Source: Planctomycetota bacterium (GTDB taxonomy: Bacteria > Planctomycetota > UBA8108 > UBA1146). Taken from it: a stretch of 64,000 nucleotides of DNA. The stretch lies in the NCBI GenBank assembly GCA_014240375.1, contig JAAZXB010000013.1, positions 26,487 through 90,486 of the forward strand, written 5' to 3'. This document shows, one piece after another, positions 31,479-40,221 of the stretch. The notes under the pieces were generated by a model. The model searched no databases, was not told where the DNA came from, and worked only from the letters and a program-made list of their open reading frames with translations. The stretch's first letter is position 1; every line of letters starts with the position of its first letter. A program made the position numbers and the translations under genes.

Positions 31479-31967
31479 TCAGGCGACCGGGGCCAGGACA
31501 AAGAAGATGGCGATGGCACAGAGCCCCGAGTTGGCGATGAGCGGGAGACCGGCCAGTGACCGTGTCTCCTGGTTCACCACCAGAATCGTCGCCGCACAGA
31601 TACCCAGCAGCCCCTGGATGATGGCCACCGAAGTGACGATTCCCGGCAATACCGGGCCAGATCCTGCAGAGAAGTGAATCGCCAGTGCCAGACAGACGCT
31701 GACCACGATGGCGCAACCGAGGGACACTGCCTGGAGGAACTCACCCCGCTGGACCTGCAAGTGACCCGTCGGCATCAGTCCGATGCTGACCAGCACCAGG
31801 CAGACGATCGCCAGTACCGTGTCGAAGGGGGATCCACTGAGCAGCACCGATGAGATGGCCTCGGGGAGATTCGGAAACGCTTCCTGCACCTGACGAGGTC
31901 CGTCGAGGGCGATGAAAGAGAATCCTGCGATGCCGCATAGAACCAGCAGCAACTTCCAGGGGGTCAT
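31479..31967 (-). CDS. Multi-pass membrane protein, function unknown
   Basis: A 162-residue hydrophobic protein with about five helices: LLLVLCGIAGFSFIAL, DTVLAIVCLVLVSIGLM, VSLGCAIVVSVCLALAI, a third-quarter helix ending GICAATILVV, and LCAIAIFFVLAP at the C-terminus. The ATG at 31967 follows GGAAGG at six bases; an upstream in-frame ATG at 32009 is less likely. It heads a two-gene unit with the zinc-ribbon protein. No family recognised. Confidence 0.6.
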   Translation of the reverse strand: MTPWKLLLVLCGIAGFSFIALDGPRQVQEAFPNLPEAISSVLLSGSPFDTVLAIVCLVLVSIGLMPTGHLQVQRGEFLQAVSLGCAIVVSVCLALAIHFSAGSGPVLPGIVTSVAIIQGLLGICAATILVVNQETRSLAGLPLIANSGLCAIAIFFVLAPVA

Positions 31968-32214
31968 GGCATACCTTCCGTATCTGGTGAAATCGAGGGA
32001 GATACTCACTCGGCGAGCAGGAATCTCCCGAAGAAGAGTACGATGCTCCTCCTGCAGCCGTCGAATCGCCTCTTGGGGTGGATCTGCGGCTATTTGGGCT
32101 TCATTGTGAGTGCCAGAGGATGGTAGGCTTTGCGTTGCTGGCGGCGGATCGGGGTGATTCTGCTGACCGGAGGGTGTGAGTCGCGGATGTGGGAGTGCGT
32201 GAGAGGAGACCGAC

Positions 32215-33732
32215 TTGGGGATGCCGGGGCGTTATCAGCCTAGAGGAGAACTGGCCCGAAACTGGGGGCAACCCGATCGGAATCGACTGGAATCGATGCA
32301 GATGGCACTGCTGCGCCAGCACTTGCGCAAAAAGATCATGCCGTTCCATCCGCACTACCGGAAATTGCTGGCCGATGTCGACATCGATTCTCTGCAGTCT
32401 TACGACGACATGAAACGGATCCCCTTCTCATCCAAGAGCGATATTGCACCGACCGCGGAAGCGCCGGATCGTCCCAAGAATTTTGTCCTGCAACCCGATC
32501 AAGATTCGATTCGCAAGGTGCTCTCGCCGATGCAAAAGGCGGGAATGATGTGGACTGCGATGCGCCACGGCAAGGAAGAGATTCGCAAGCGCCTCGGCAC
32601 CGAATACCGACCGGTGCAGGCTTTCTTCACCACCGGAAGAACCGCACTGCCGACGTCGTTTTTTCTGAGTCGATACGACCTCGACATCTTGCAGGAGTGT
32701 GGCAAACGGATGGGCGAGGTGATCGGCATCGCCAGCAAGGAAGATCGCCTGGTCAGCGTCTTTCCATACGCTCCGCACCTGGCCTTCTGGCAGGTGCATG
32801 GTGTTGGACTCGCCAACGAGATCTTCACCCTCCATACCGGGGGGGGCCGTGCGATGGGGACCGAAGGCATCTTGCGGGCGCTGGAAAAGATGAGGCCCTC
32901 TCACCTGACTGGAATCCCGGGGTATGTCTACCACTTGATCCGCCAGGGGCTCGAGGAGGGGCGCGATCTCTCCTCCATCGAAGTGGTGTTCCTCGGTGGA
33001 GATCGAGTCACCATCGGTTACCGGGAGAAACTGGAATCGATGCTGAGGGAGAATGGGTCGAAGAATCCAAAGGTCACCAGCGTGCTCGGATTTACCGAAT
33101 CGAAGAAGTGCTGGATCGAGTGCTCGGGTGGGCGGGAGACTGGTTTTCATACCTATCCAGATCTCGACCTGTTCGAGGTGGTCGACCCGGAGACGGGCGA
33201 GCCGGTGCCGGACGGAACCACCGGGGAACTGGTCTACACTCCCCTCGATGGCCGAGGGTCCTTGATCCTACGCTATCGCACCGGCGACCTGGTCAACGGA
33301 GGCATGATGCGGGAGCCGTGTCCGGCTTGTGGGCGGACGGTGCCAAGGTTCTCCTCCGATCTGAGCCGAGCATCGAACCAGACCGACATGTCGTTGACCA
33401 AGATCAAGGGAACACTGGTGAATCTCAACATCATCACCGACCTGCTCACCGACTCGGAACGGATCGACGAGTGGCAAGTGGTACTGAGCAAGAGAAACGA
33501 TGACCCCCTCGATGTCGATGAGATGGGAATTTCCATCAGTTTGCCAGAGGGCAAGAGTGACGAAGGAATCGAGGAGTGGCTCGCCAACAAGGTGCAACAT
33601 GCGGCGGAGGTGCGTCCTTCTACTGTCGAGATCATCCCACGCAGTGAGATGCTCGATCGACTCGGAATGGAGACTCAGTTGAAGGAGCAGAGAATCGTCG
33701 ATCTTCGCAAGCAAGCGGGAGGGTCGCAGTGA
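32215..33732 (+). CDS. PaaK-like adenylate-forming enzyme
   Basis: About 505 residues of the phenylacetate-CoA ligase-like ANL superfamily. Features include PFSSKSDIAP, a TTGRTALPTSFFLSRYDL segment where the P-loop sits, VFLGGDRVTIGYR, VLGFTESKKCW (acyl/AMP site), and GELVYTPLDGRGSLILRYRTGDLV with the conserved Arg-Thr-Gly-Asp. A small C-terminal domain follows. A PCPACG pair resembles the zinc-type Cys seen in PaaK relatives. The substrate acid is unknown. The TTG start fits AGGAG at six bases; an ATG at 32221 is the alternative. It overlaps the next gene by GTGA. Confidence 0.8.
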   Translation: MGMPGRYQPRGELARNWGQPDRNRLESMQMALLRQHLRKKIMPFHPHYRKLLADVDIDSLQSYDDMKRIPFSSKSDIAPTAEAPDRPKNFVLQPDQDSIRKVLSPMQKAGMMWTAMRHGKEEIRKRLGTEYRPVQAFFTTGRTALPTSFFLSRYDLDILQECGKRMGEVIGIASKEDRLVSVFPYAPHLAFWQVHGVGLANEIFTLHTGGGRAMGTEGILRALEKMRPSHLTGIPGYVYHLIRQGLEEGRDLSSIEVVFLGGDRVTIGYREKLESMLRENGSKNPKVTSVLGFTESKKCWIECSGGRETGFHTYPDLDLFEVVDPETGEPVPDGTTGELVYTPLDGRGSLILRYRTGDLVNGGMMREPCPACGRTVPRFSSDLSRASNQTDMSLTKIKGTLVNLNIITDLLTDSERIDEWQVVLSKRNDDPLDVDEMGISISLPEGKSDEGIEEWLANKVQHAAEVRPSTVEIIPRSEMLDRLGMETQLKEQRIVDLRKQAGGSQ

Positions 33733-34607
33733 CGACAGTTTCCGTGGCCCTGGGTGGCGGTGGATCTCGCGGCCTCGCCCACATCGGAGCCCTCCAGGTG
33801 CTGGAAGAAGAGGGGATCCAGATCGATTCCGTCTCCGGTATCTCCGCCGGTGCCATCGCCGGTGCTCGGTGGTGTCTCGACCCGAATGCTGCAGTACTGG
33901 CCCTGCGCGCCATCGAGTTGATGTCCTCGACCGAATTCCGCAACCTTCGTCTCGGCGGCATGATGCTGGCGGCCGCCAGCGATGAAGATAATGGTCCCTT
34001 TCAGGCGATTCGATCGCTGCTGCGACGGGGACTCCATCTGGCGAATCTGGCGAGAAGACCATCGGTGATCGAGGATGGGGTTCTCACCCAACTGGTCGAT
34101 ATCCTGGTCGGGGATGGGCAGTTCGAGGATTGTCGAGTGCCGCTGCAGGTGGTGGCTCTCGATCTACTCAGTGCCCGGATGGTGACGCTGCGCTCGGGAT
34201 CGCTCGCCACCGCGGTGGCGGCATCGAGCGCCATCCCCGGGGTCTTTCCCCCGGTCGAACTCGATGGGCTACTCCTCTGTGATGCGGGTGCAGTCTCCAG
34301 TGTTCCGGTGGCGGCGGCGCGAGCGGCCAGTCCCGATTCGGTGGTACTGGCCATCGATCCATCGCGTCGACTCTTGCCAAGGCAAGAGATCGACACCGGC
34401 ATGGAATCGCTCCAGCGAGTCGCCACCATCGCCCGCAACTGGCTGACCGAGATCGAACTGGAGGAAGCAGATATCGTGGTTCGTCCCAGGGTCGGTCAGC
34501 GAACCTGGAGCGACATGACCAATCTTTCGAGCATCGTCGAGTCGGGTCGAGATGCGATGACGAAGGCGATGCCCGAATTGCAGGAAGCTCTTTCCACCCA
34601 TCACTGA
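33729..34607 (+). CDS. Patatin-like phospholipase (RssA type)
   Basis: A 292-residue protein with the patatin fold. The oxyanion-hole motif GGGGSRGLAHIG is at the N-terminus, the nucleophile elbow GISAG has Ser39, and the catalytic Asp is in LLCDAGAVSSVPV. Cytoplasmic lipid acyl hydrolases of this family act on phospholipids. The GTG start lies inside the stop of the PaaK-like gene, so the two are coupled. An acyl-activating enzyme plus an acyl hydrolase suggests lipid or fatty-acid turnover, which is inference. Confidence 0.88.
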   Translation: MTTVSVALGGGGSRGLAHIGALQVLEEEGIQIDSVSGISAGAIAGARWCLDPNAAVLALRAIELMSSTEFRNLRLGGMMLAAASDEDNGPFQAIRSLLRRGLHLANLARRPSVIEDGVLTQLVDILVGDGQFEDCRVPLQVVALDLLSARMVTLRSGSLATAVAASSAIPGVFPPVELDGLLLCDAGAVSSVPVAAARAASPDSVVLAIDPSRRLLPRQEIDTGMESLQRVATIARNWLTEIELEEADIVVRPRVGQRTWSDMTNLSSIVESGRDAMTKAMPELQEALSTHH

Positions 34608-34726
34608 AGTTTCAGCCACGGTGGAGAGCACTCCTTCCTGTGGATGGGTGGTGCTGCTTGCCGCAGCCTCCGACTGGGGCTAGGGTGCCTACTCGGCTGA
34701 GTGATGCCGATTCCCGGAGGTCATCG

Positions 34727-35662
34727 ATGCCAGCGAACGACTCGATCGAGACCGGAAACCGCAGCGAAGCCTCCTCCTCTGGTGGCTGGAAGCGTGACCG
34801 GCTCCCCTCGTGGCTGCGGATGCCACTGGCTTCCAGTGCCTCTGGGCACTCCACCGCTGGGGCACTCCAGCAACGCTCGCTCCATACCATCTGCGAGGAA
34901 GCTCGCTGCCCCAACCGCAACCACTGCTGGTCGCGGGGTACCGCCACCTTCCTGGTGCTGGGGGATCGCTGTACTCGCTCCTGCCCCTTCTGCTCGGTGC
35001 GAGGGGGACCGGTTTCTCCTCCCGACCCCGACGAACCTCGACGAGTCGCCGAAGCGGCGGTGGAACTGGGTCTTCAGCATGTCGTGGTCACCTCGGTCAA
35101 TCGCGACGACCTTCCCGATCAGGGCAGCGGTCACTTCGTGCGTTGTATCGATGAGTTGCGAGATCGCATCCGCGGCGTCAAGGTCGAGGTGTTAACCCCC
35201 GACTTCCGCGGGCGTGAAGCCGACATCGATCGCGTCATCGATGCGCGTCCCGATGTCTTCAATCACAACATCGAAACGGTCCCTTCTCTCTACCTCAAGA
35301 CGCGTCCAGGGGCGCGTTATCAACGCAGTCTTGATCTGCTTTCGAGAGTGGCCGCTGCCGGAGAACCGGCCGAGGGCCGCCGCCGCATGTGGGTCAAGTC
35401 AGGCCTGATGCTGGGCCTCGGTGAATCCTCAGAGGAGGTCCAATCATTACTCGAGGACCTCTACCGTGCCGGTGTTCGGATCGTGACCATCGGACAGTAC
35501 CTGCAACCCGATCGCGACAGTTTGCCGGTGGTCGAGTACATCCATCCCGATCAGTTCGAACAGTGGCGAGAGATCGGTGAACAGATCGGCTTCTCGATGG
35601 TGTTCTCGGGTCCCTTTGTTCGTTCTTCCTACATGGCAGATGCGCAGGTGCCGCTGTCATGA
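34727..35662 (+). CDS. lipA: Lipoyl synthase
   Basis: A 311-residue radical-SAM enzyme that inserts sulfur into protein-bound octanoate. Both iron-sulfur clusters are visible: the auxiliary C-x4-C-x5-C set (Cys56, Cys61, Cys67) and the radical-SAM C-x3-C-x2-C set (Cys82, Cys86, Cys89). TSVNRDDLPDQGSGHF and VFNHNIETVPSLY follow, and the C-terminus has FSGPFVRSSYMA. The ATG follows GGAGG at six bases. Its product is needed by GcvH encoded at 7.5-7.9 kb. It overlaps tmk by ATGA. Confidence 0.96.
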   Translation: MPANDSIETGNRSEASSSGGWKRDRLPSWLRMPLASSASGHSTAGALQQRSLHTICEEARCPNRNHCWSRGTATFLVLGDRCTRSCPFCSVRGGPVSPPDPDEPRRVAEAAVELGLQHVVVTSVNRDDLPDQGSGHFVRCIDELRDRIRGVKVEVLTPDFRGREADIDRVIDARPDVFNHNIETVPSLYLKTRPGARYQRSLDLLSRVAAAGEPAEGRRRMWVKSGLMLGLGESSEEVQSLLEDLYRAGVRIVTIGQYLQPDRDSLPVVEYIHPDQFEQWREIGEQIGFSMVFSGPFVRSSYMADAQVPLS

Positions 35663-36276
35663 TGTCTCGATTCATCGCCCTCGAAGGAGCCGACGGTTGT
35701 GGCAAGTCGACCCAGGTCGAGCGCCTCGCCGATTGGCTACGAAGCGAGGGAGAGCAGGTGATCACCGTCAGGGAACCCGGTTCAACATCCCTCGGGGAAC
35801 GGGTTCGAGACATCCTGCTCGACGGTGCTGAGCCGTTGTGTGCCGAGGCGGAAGCGTTGCTGTTTCTCTCTTCCCGGGCCCAGTTGCTCGACGAGGTGAT
35901 CGAGCCGGCGCTGGAAGCGGGGCAGTGGGTGATCGCTGATCGTTTCCACCTGTCGACGGTGGTTTATCAGGGGCTGGCGGGAGAACTGGGTGAAGCGCGA
36001 GCAGCGCAACTGTGTCAGGTGGTGCTGGGCGATCGTCGCCCCTCCCTCAACATCGTGCTGGAGATCCACGTCGAGCAACTGTCCGAGCGACTGGCACTGC
36101 GTTCCGAAGCCACCGATCGTTTCGAATCGCGCCCGGGCCTGGCACAACGAACCGTCGCAGCCTTCGAGAAGGTGGTGGGAATCGCCGGGGATCGAGTGGT
36201 TCGTATCGATGGCCGCCTCGAAGCCGATCAGGTCGAGGCACGGATCCGCCAGGAGGTGGTCGATGTCCTTCGATGA
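35659..36276 (+). CDS. tmk: Thymidylate kinase
   Basis: A 205-residue kinase that makes dTDP from dTMP. The P-loop is EGADGCGKST (9-18), then TVREPGSTSLGERVRDILLD, ADRFHLSTVVYQG and a LID region around LALRSEATDRFE. Length is normal. The start overlaps the lipA stop, and the 3' end overlaps the holB start by 14 bp, giving a tmk-holB unit as in many bacteria. Confidence 0.95.
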   Translation: MMSRFIALEGADGCGKSTQVERLADWLRSEGEQVITVREPGSTSLGERVRDILLDGAEPLCAEAEALLFLSSRAQLLDEVIEPALEAGQWVIADRFHLSTVVYQGLAGELGEARAAQLCQVVLGDRRPSLNIVLEIHVEQLSERLALRSEATDRFESRPGLAQRTVAAFEKVVGIAGDRVVRIDGRLEADQVEARIRQEVVDVLR

Positions 36277-37246
36277 GGTTCTCGGGCACGAAACGATTCG
36301 TCAGTGCATGTCGCGCGTGTTCGGCCGTGACCGGATCTCCCATGCCTACCTGCTGGCGGGACCGGAGGGGATCGGCAAGAGTTTACTGGCCCAACAACTG
36401 GCGAAAACCCTGCTCTGTAACCGCTCACCCGTCGGCAGTGGAGCGCAACAACCGATGAACCCCTGTGGTGAGTGTGGCAGTTGTCAGGCGCTGGCCAGCG
36501 GCAATCACGGCGCCTTGCAGATTCTGGCCTCGGTCGAGAGTCGAGGCATCGAGGTGGGGACACTGCGCGAGATGATGCGATCGCTGTCGCTTCGTAGCGG
36601 CGATCGAAGGGTGGTGGTGATCGACCCCGCCGAGCGGCTCGCCGAGCCGGCCGCCAATGCACTGCTCAAGATCCTCGAGGAACCCCCGGCTGGGGTGGTG
36701 TTCCTGCTGATTTCCCACCGACCCGCCCAATTGCTGTCGACCATCATCTCCCGCTGCCAGCGAGTGACGATGGGGCCGCTGACGCTGGAGCCGTTCCTCG
36801 AGGTGTTAGCGACGGTGCCGATCGATGAGAGCAGCGGGCGCTGGCTCTTCGAGGCGGTCGGCGGCAGGCCAGGGGCGGCGATCCGTCTGCAGCAAACGCT
36901 GGAGCATTGTGGCGGGGAAGAGGCACTGGGCCAGCTCCTTCACTCCCCGGTGCGAGATCCTCGAGATCTGGTGGCGGTGGCAGGGGAGGCGGGGAGCCAG
37001 ACCGATCGAGAGGTGGTGCTGGCGACGATTCGTGTCCTGACCGATGCGATCTGGGCCTACCGTCCCGCCGTCGGTGCGGGGCGCTGGCAAGCGGCGGAAA
37101 AGGCCACTCTTCTGTCCCATGTCGCCCGGCATGTCGAGCGCTCAGGCTCACTGGATCTGTGCCTGGAAGCGACGGCGATGGTCTTATCGGCCACCGATCT
37201 GCAGCAATTGAGATTCCGCCTACCCCGTTCACTGGGGGTGGCCTGA
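36263..37246 (+). CDS. holB: DNA polymerase III delta' subunit
   Basis: A 327-residue clamp-loader AAA+ protein. It opens MSFDEVLGHE and has HAYLLAGPEGIGKS (P-loop 33-40), a four-Cys zinc module (Cys51, Cys67, Cys70, Cys73), VVVIDPAERLAEPAANALLKILEEPP and the TIISRCQ sensor segment. The ATG follows AGGAGG inside the tmk 3' end; the frame is open upstream but only in a shadow of tmk. Confidence 0.93.
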   Translation: MSFDEVLGHETIRQCMSRVFGRDRISHAYLLAGPEGIGKSLLAQQLAKTLLCNRSPVGSGAQQPMNPCGECGSCQALASGNHGALQILASVESRGIEVGTLREMMRSLSLRSGDRRVVVIDPAERLAEPAANALLKILEEPPAGVVFLLISHRPAQLLSTIISRCQRVTMGPLTLEPFLEVLATVPIDESSGRWLFEAVGGRPGAAIRLQQTLEHCGGEEALGQLLHSPVRDPRDLVAVAGEAGSQTDREVVLATIRVLTDAIWAYRPAVGAGRWQAAEKATLLSHVARHVERSGSLDLCLEATAMVLSATDLQQLRFRLPRSLGVA

Positions 37247-37411
37247 GTCCACGACCCCTACCGCTGGTGACTGTCCAGGAGTTATGCGATGGAATCTTCG
37301 AAACCGGCTCCGATACGCTTGCTGGAATGCTGCCATCTCCTACCATTCGCCCATCGAGGTCCGGAGGGAAACCGCTCGCCGCGCGGGGAACCCGGACCAG
37401 GAGGCGGTCCC

Positions 37412-37870
37412 ATGCAGGACCCTAAACCTGAACAACGGTTCGAGACGCTGATGCAGGAGTGTCACGAGTACCCTCGTGAAGCTTATGCATTCCTCTTCGA
37501 TGCGCTCGATCACTCGGTCCGCCATGTTCATGGTATCGAGCACTACGAACCGATCCTGACCGATGATCGTCATCATGTCGGCGCCCACCAGCTACTGGAA
37601 TCGGTGCGTCGCTATGCCATCCTGGAGTACGGCTGTCTGACCAGTTGTGTCTTCGCCTCCTGGGGGATCCACGACGCCGAGGATATCGGCAAGATGGTTT
37701 ACCAGCTGATCGACTACCAACTGCTCGGGAAACGTGATTCCGATCGTCTCGATGATTTCGTCGGTGGTTTCGGAGGCATGACCTTCGAGGATGTCTTTGC
37801 CATCGAGCCACAACTCGAATACTGCCAGGAGAAGGACCAGTGGACCGCATCCTACCGAAGCGCTTCCTGA
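37412..37870 (+). CDS. Minf_1886 family conserved protein
   Basis: A 152-residue soluble protein. The sequence (YPREAYAFLFDALDHSV near the N-terminus, then HVGAHQLLESVRRYAILEYG, GIHDAEDIGKMVYQLI, LGKRDSDRLDDF) matches a conserved hypothetical family found mainly in Planctomycetes and Verrucomicrobia. No biochemical role is known to me. The ATG follows AGGAGG at seven bases. Its 3' end overlaps the next gene by 31 bp. It is the best single taxonomic hint in the window. Confidence 0.85.
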   Translation: MQDPKPEQRFETLMQECHEYPREAYAFLFDALDHSVRHVHGIEHYEPILTDDRHHVGAHQLLESVRRYAILEYGCLTSCVFASWGIHDAEDIGKMVYQLIDYQLLGKRDSDRLDDFVGGFGGMTFEDVFAIEPQLEYCQEKDQWTASYRSAS

Positions 37871-39180
37871 GACCGTTGATGTTGGTACTGGTCGCTCTGG
37901 CGACCATCGCAGCGTTGGTTTGGCTTCGCTCCATCTTTGCCCCGTTACTGGCGGGCCTCTTCATCGCCTACATCCTCGATCCGCTGGCGGATGGTCTGGA
38001 GAAGCGAGGGCTGAGTCGGCTGCCGGCGGTGGTGCTGATCTTCCTCCTCTCCTCGATGGTGCTGATCGGGGCGCTGCTGGCGGGCTCCGTGGCGGTCGCC
38101 CGTGGTGGAGCCACCCTCGCCAGTCGGCTGGTGGGGGATACCTCGATCACGCAGACACTGGCGCAGCAGAACCCCCAAGCACTGCAGGACTCCTCGGGAC
38201 AGTGGTACATCGATCGCGACGGGGACGGCGAGTTTGACCCGGGCTGGATGCGAGAGGCGCAAGAGTACCTCGATCGTGATTTTCCAGGAGTGGCGGTCGG
38301 ATTTCAGCGCTGGAAGGACCGCATCGCGGAACGATACGGTGCCGATGAAGATCTCGATCCAGAGGAGGCGCTCGCCAGAAGGGTCGAATCTGGACTCGAT
38401 GCGACCGTCGGCCGAGTGATCGAGGCCTGGTTCGGCTCCGGTGAGGAAGCGGGCCCGACGCAGAACTGGGAGGGTGAGGAACTGGCGGACGCCATCGAGC
38501 GGATGGGGGCGACCACCGGAGTCCCCGATGATGGTGCGGGGCCGTTCCAGCGGTTGCTGGAACTGGGTAGCTGGCTGCTGCTAGTGCCGGTCTACGTGTT
38601 CTTCTTCCTGATCGAGATCGATCCGATGATCGCCCGTGTACGGCAGTGGATTCCAGCCAACGCCCGGGGCAGGACCGAGAAGATCGGCCTCGAGATCCAC
38701 CAGATCCTCTCTGCGTTTTTTCGCGGCCGACTGCTGGTCTGTGTCGTCAAAGGGGTGCTGACCGGTATCGGTTTGCAACTGACCGGTGTTCCCTATGGAT
38801 TCCTGGTCGGATTCGCCGCCGGGTTCCTCTCCCTCTTGCCCTACATCGGAGTGTGGCTGGCGGCGATTCCGGCACTCGGGATGTGCTGGTTTGAACACCA
38901 TGAGTTGTGGCTGCTGCTGGCGACGGCAGGAGTCTTCATCGCGATGGAGGCGATCGAGGGCTTCGTGCTGATCCCTCGATTGCTCGGGGATGAGGTCGGC
39001 CTTCATCCGGTCACCGTCATCGTGACCTTCCTCATCTTCACCCACTGGTTCGGTATCATCGGAATGCTGCTGTCGGTGCCGCTGGCGGCGATCTTCAAGA
39101 CGTTGGTGCGGGAGTTCGTGGTGCCGGTGCTGAAAGACGATGGCGACAGTGGTTCGCCTCCGCTGGCGGATTCGCCGTAG
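37840..39180 (+). CDS. AI-2E family transporter (PerM/YdgG type)
   Basis: A 446-residue membrane protein. Two helices open the sequence (LMLVLVALATIAALVWL, then FAPLLAGLFIAYILDPLAD), a third is at residue 60-90, then a large soluble loop, and four to five helices in the C-terminal half. The family block YGFLVGFAAGFLSLLPYIGVW and the VIVTFLIFTHWFGIIGMLLS end are clear. The 160-residue loop includes a DRDGDGEFDPG acidic stretch resembling a calcium-binding loop. Family members export varied small molecules or ions; the substrate is open. The GTG start follows AAGGA. Confidence 0.85.
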   Translation: MDRILPKRFLRPLMLVLVALATIAALVWLRSIFAPLLAGLFIAYILDPLADGLEKRGLSRLPAVVLIFLLSSMVLIGALLAGSVAVARGGATLASRLVGDTSITQTLAQQNPQALQDSSGQWYIDRDGDGEFDPGWMREAQEYLDRDFPGVAVGFQRWKDRIAERYGADEDLDPEEALARRVESGLDATVGRVIEAWFGSGEEAGPTQNWEGEELADAIERMGATTGVPDDGAGPFQRLLELGSWLLLVPVYVFFFLIEIDPMIARVRQWIPANARGRTEKIGLEIHQILSAFFRGRLLVCVVKGVLTGIGLQLTGVPYGFLVGFAAGFLSLLPYIGVWLAAIPALGMCWFEHHELWLLLATAGVFIAMEAIEGFVLIPRLLGDEVGLHPVTVIVTFLIFTHWFGIIGMLLSVPLAAIFKTLVREFVVPVLKDDGDSGSPPLADSP

Positions 39181-39194
39181 ATGCCATCCTCCCC

Positions 39195-39968
39195 GTGAAA
39201 CCACTTCGCGTCGTCGACCTGGCCGCTGCCTTGCGGAGCGGCGGCCGCTGCGAGGGGTTGATTGCGAGTTTTCCCGATCGCTGGGGTGGGGTCAGTGCGG
39301 CCCCTTTCAATTCTCTCAATCTGGGCTTCTCGACCGGGGACGATGCCGCTGCGGTGCGCGAAAATCGCCGCAGATTTGCGGCGGCGGCTGCCATTTCACT
39401 CGAGGAGGTGGTGGTGGCGGGACAGTGCCACGGGACCGAGGTGGCCGAGGTCGGTTTGCAGCACCGGGGAGAGGGGGCGCTGGCCCCTTCGACTCGTCTT
39501 GCCGGGAGAGACGTGGTGGTGCTGACGGAGCCGGGGGTGTTTGCTCTTTCTCTGACGGCGGACTGTCCGCTGGTGGCGATCGCCGATCCCCTCACCCGGC
39601 GTGCCGGGGTCGCCCATTGTGGTTGGCGTGGCACCGCTAAGGGGGCGCTGACGCGGTTGCTGGAGCTGCTGGAACCAGGTCCGGAGGCGCTGGCGCTCCT
39701 CTCTCCGGCGATCTCCGGTGAAAAGTATCGGGTCGGACCCGAGGTCCATCAGGCGCTGGCGGGCTTGCCTGGGGCCGAGGCTGCGGTCCGAGATGAGGGC
39801 TTCGACCTGCGAACGGTGCTACGAGAGCAACTGCTGCGGGGGGGGATCGAGTCTGACCGGATCGCCCTGGATGTGCGCTGTAGCGCTTCCGATGGCGATC
39901 TGTTCAGTTATCGTCGCGATCAGGGGAGCACCGGTCGGGGCGGATTGCTGATCGGATGGAAATTCTGA
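39195..39968 (+). CDS. pgeF: Purine nucleoside phosphorylase / laccase-domain protein (YfiH type)
   Basis: A 257-residue protein of the multicopper-oxidase-like DUF152 fold. It shows WGGVSAAPFNSLNLGFSTGDD, VVAGQCHGTEV with a metal-binding His, LSLTADCPLVAIAD with the conserved Cys, and AGVAHCGWRGTAKGAL. Members cleave purine nucleosides and take part in peptidoglycan editing. The GTG start lacks a strong ribosome site. It starts 14 bp after the AI-2E-type gene. Confidence 0.88.
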   Translation: MKPLRVVDLAAALRSGGRCEGLIASFPDRWGGVSAAPFNSLNLGFSTGDDAAAVRENRRRFAAAAAISLEEVVVAGQCHGTEVAEVGLQHRGEGALAPSTRLAGRDVVVLTEPGVFALSLTADCPLVAIADPLTRRAGVAHCGWRGTAKGALTRLLELLEPGPEALALLSPAISGEKYRVGPEVHQALAGLPGAEAAVRDEGFDLRTVLREQLLRGGIESDRIALDVRCSASDGDLFSYRRDQGSTGRGGLLIGWKF

Positions 39969-40221
39969 GTTCTTGGTGAGGTTGCTTTCCTGAACCCGGT
40001 TGCCCCTCTAAAATCTGATACTCAGGATCTGCGATCGGTCCCCGAGGAGACCTCCATGGGGGGGCATGGCACCTGACGTTCCCGCAGCATTTGGTGCCGG
40101 CAGCGGAAAACCGTTGGTTTTTCAGTTCTGGTTCAGGGCGAAAGGCAGTTTCTTGGGAGATCCCATAGTGGACTCGAGTCCGGCACGGTCGGAAAGTGTT
40201 TCAGAATCAGAGGTGACAGGG

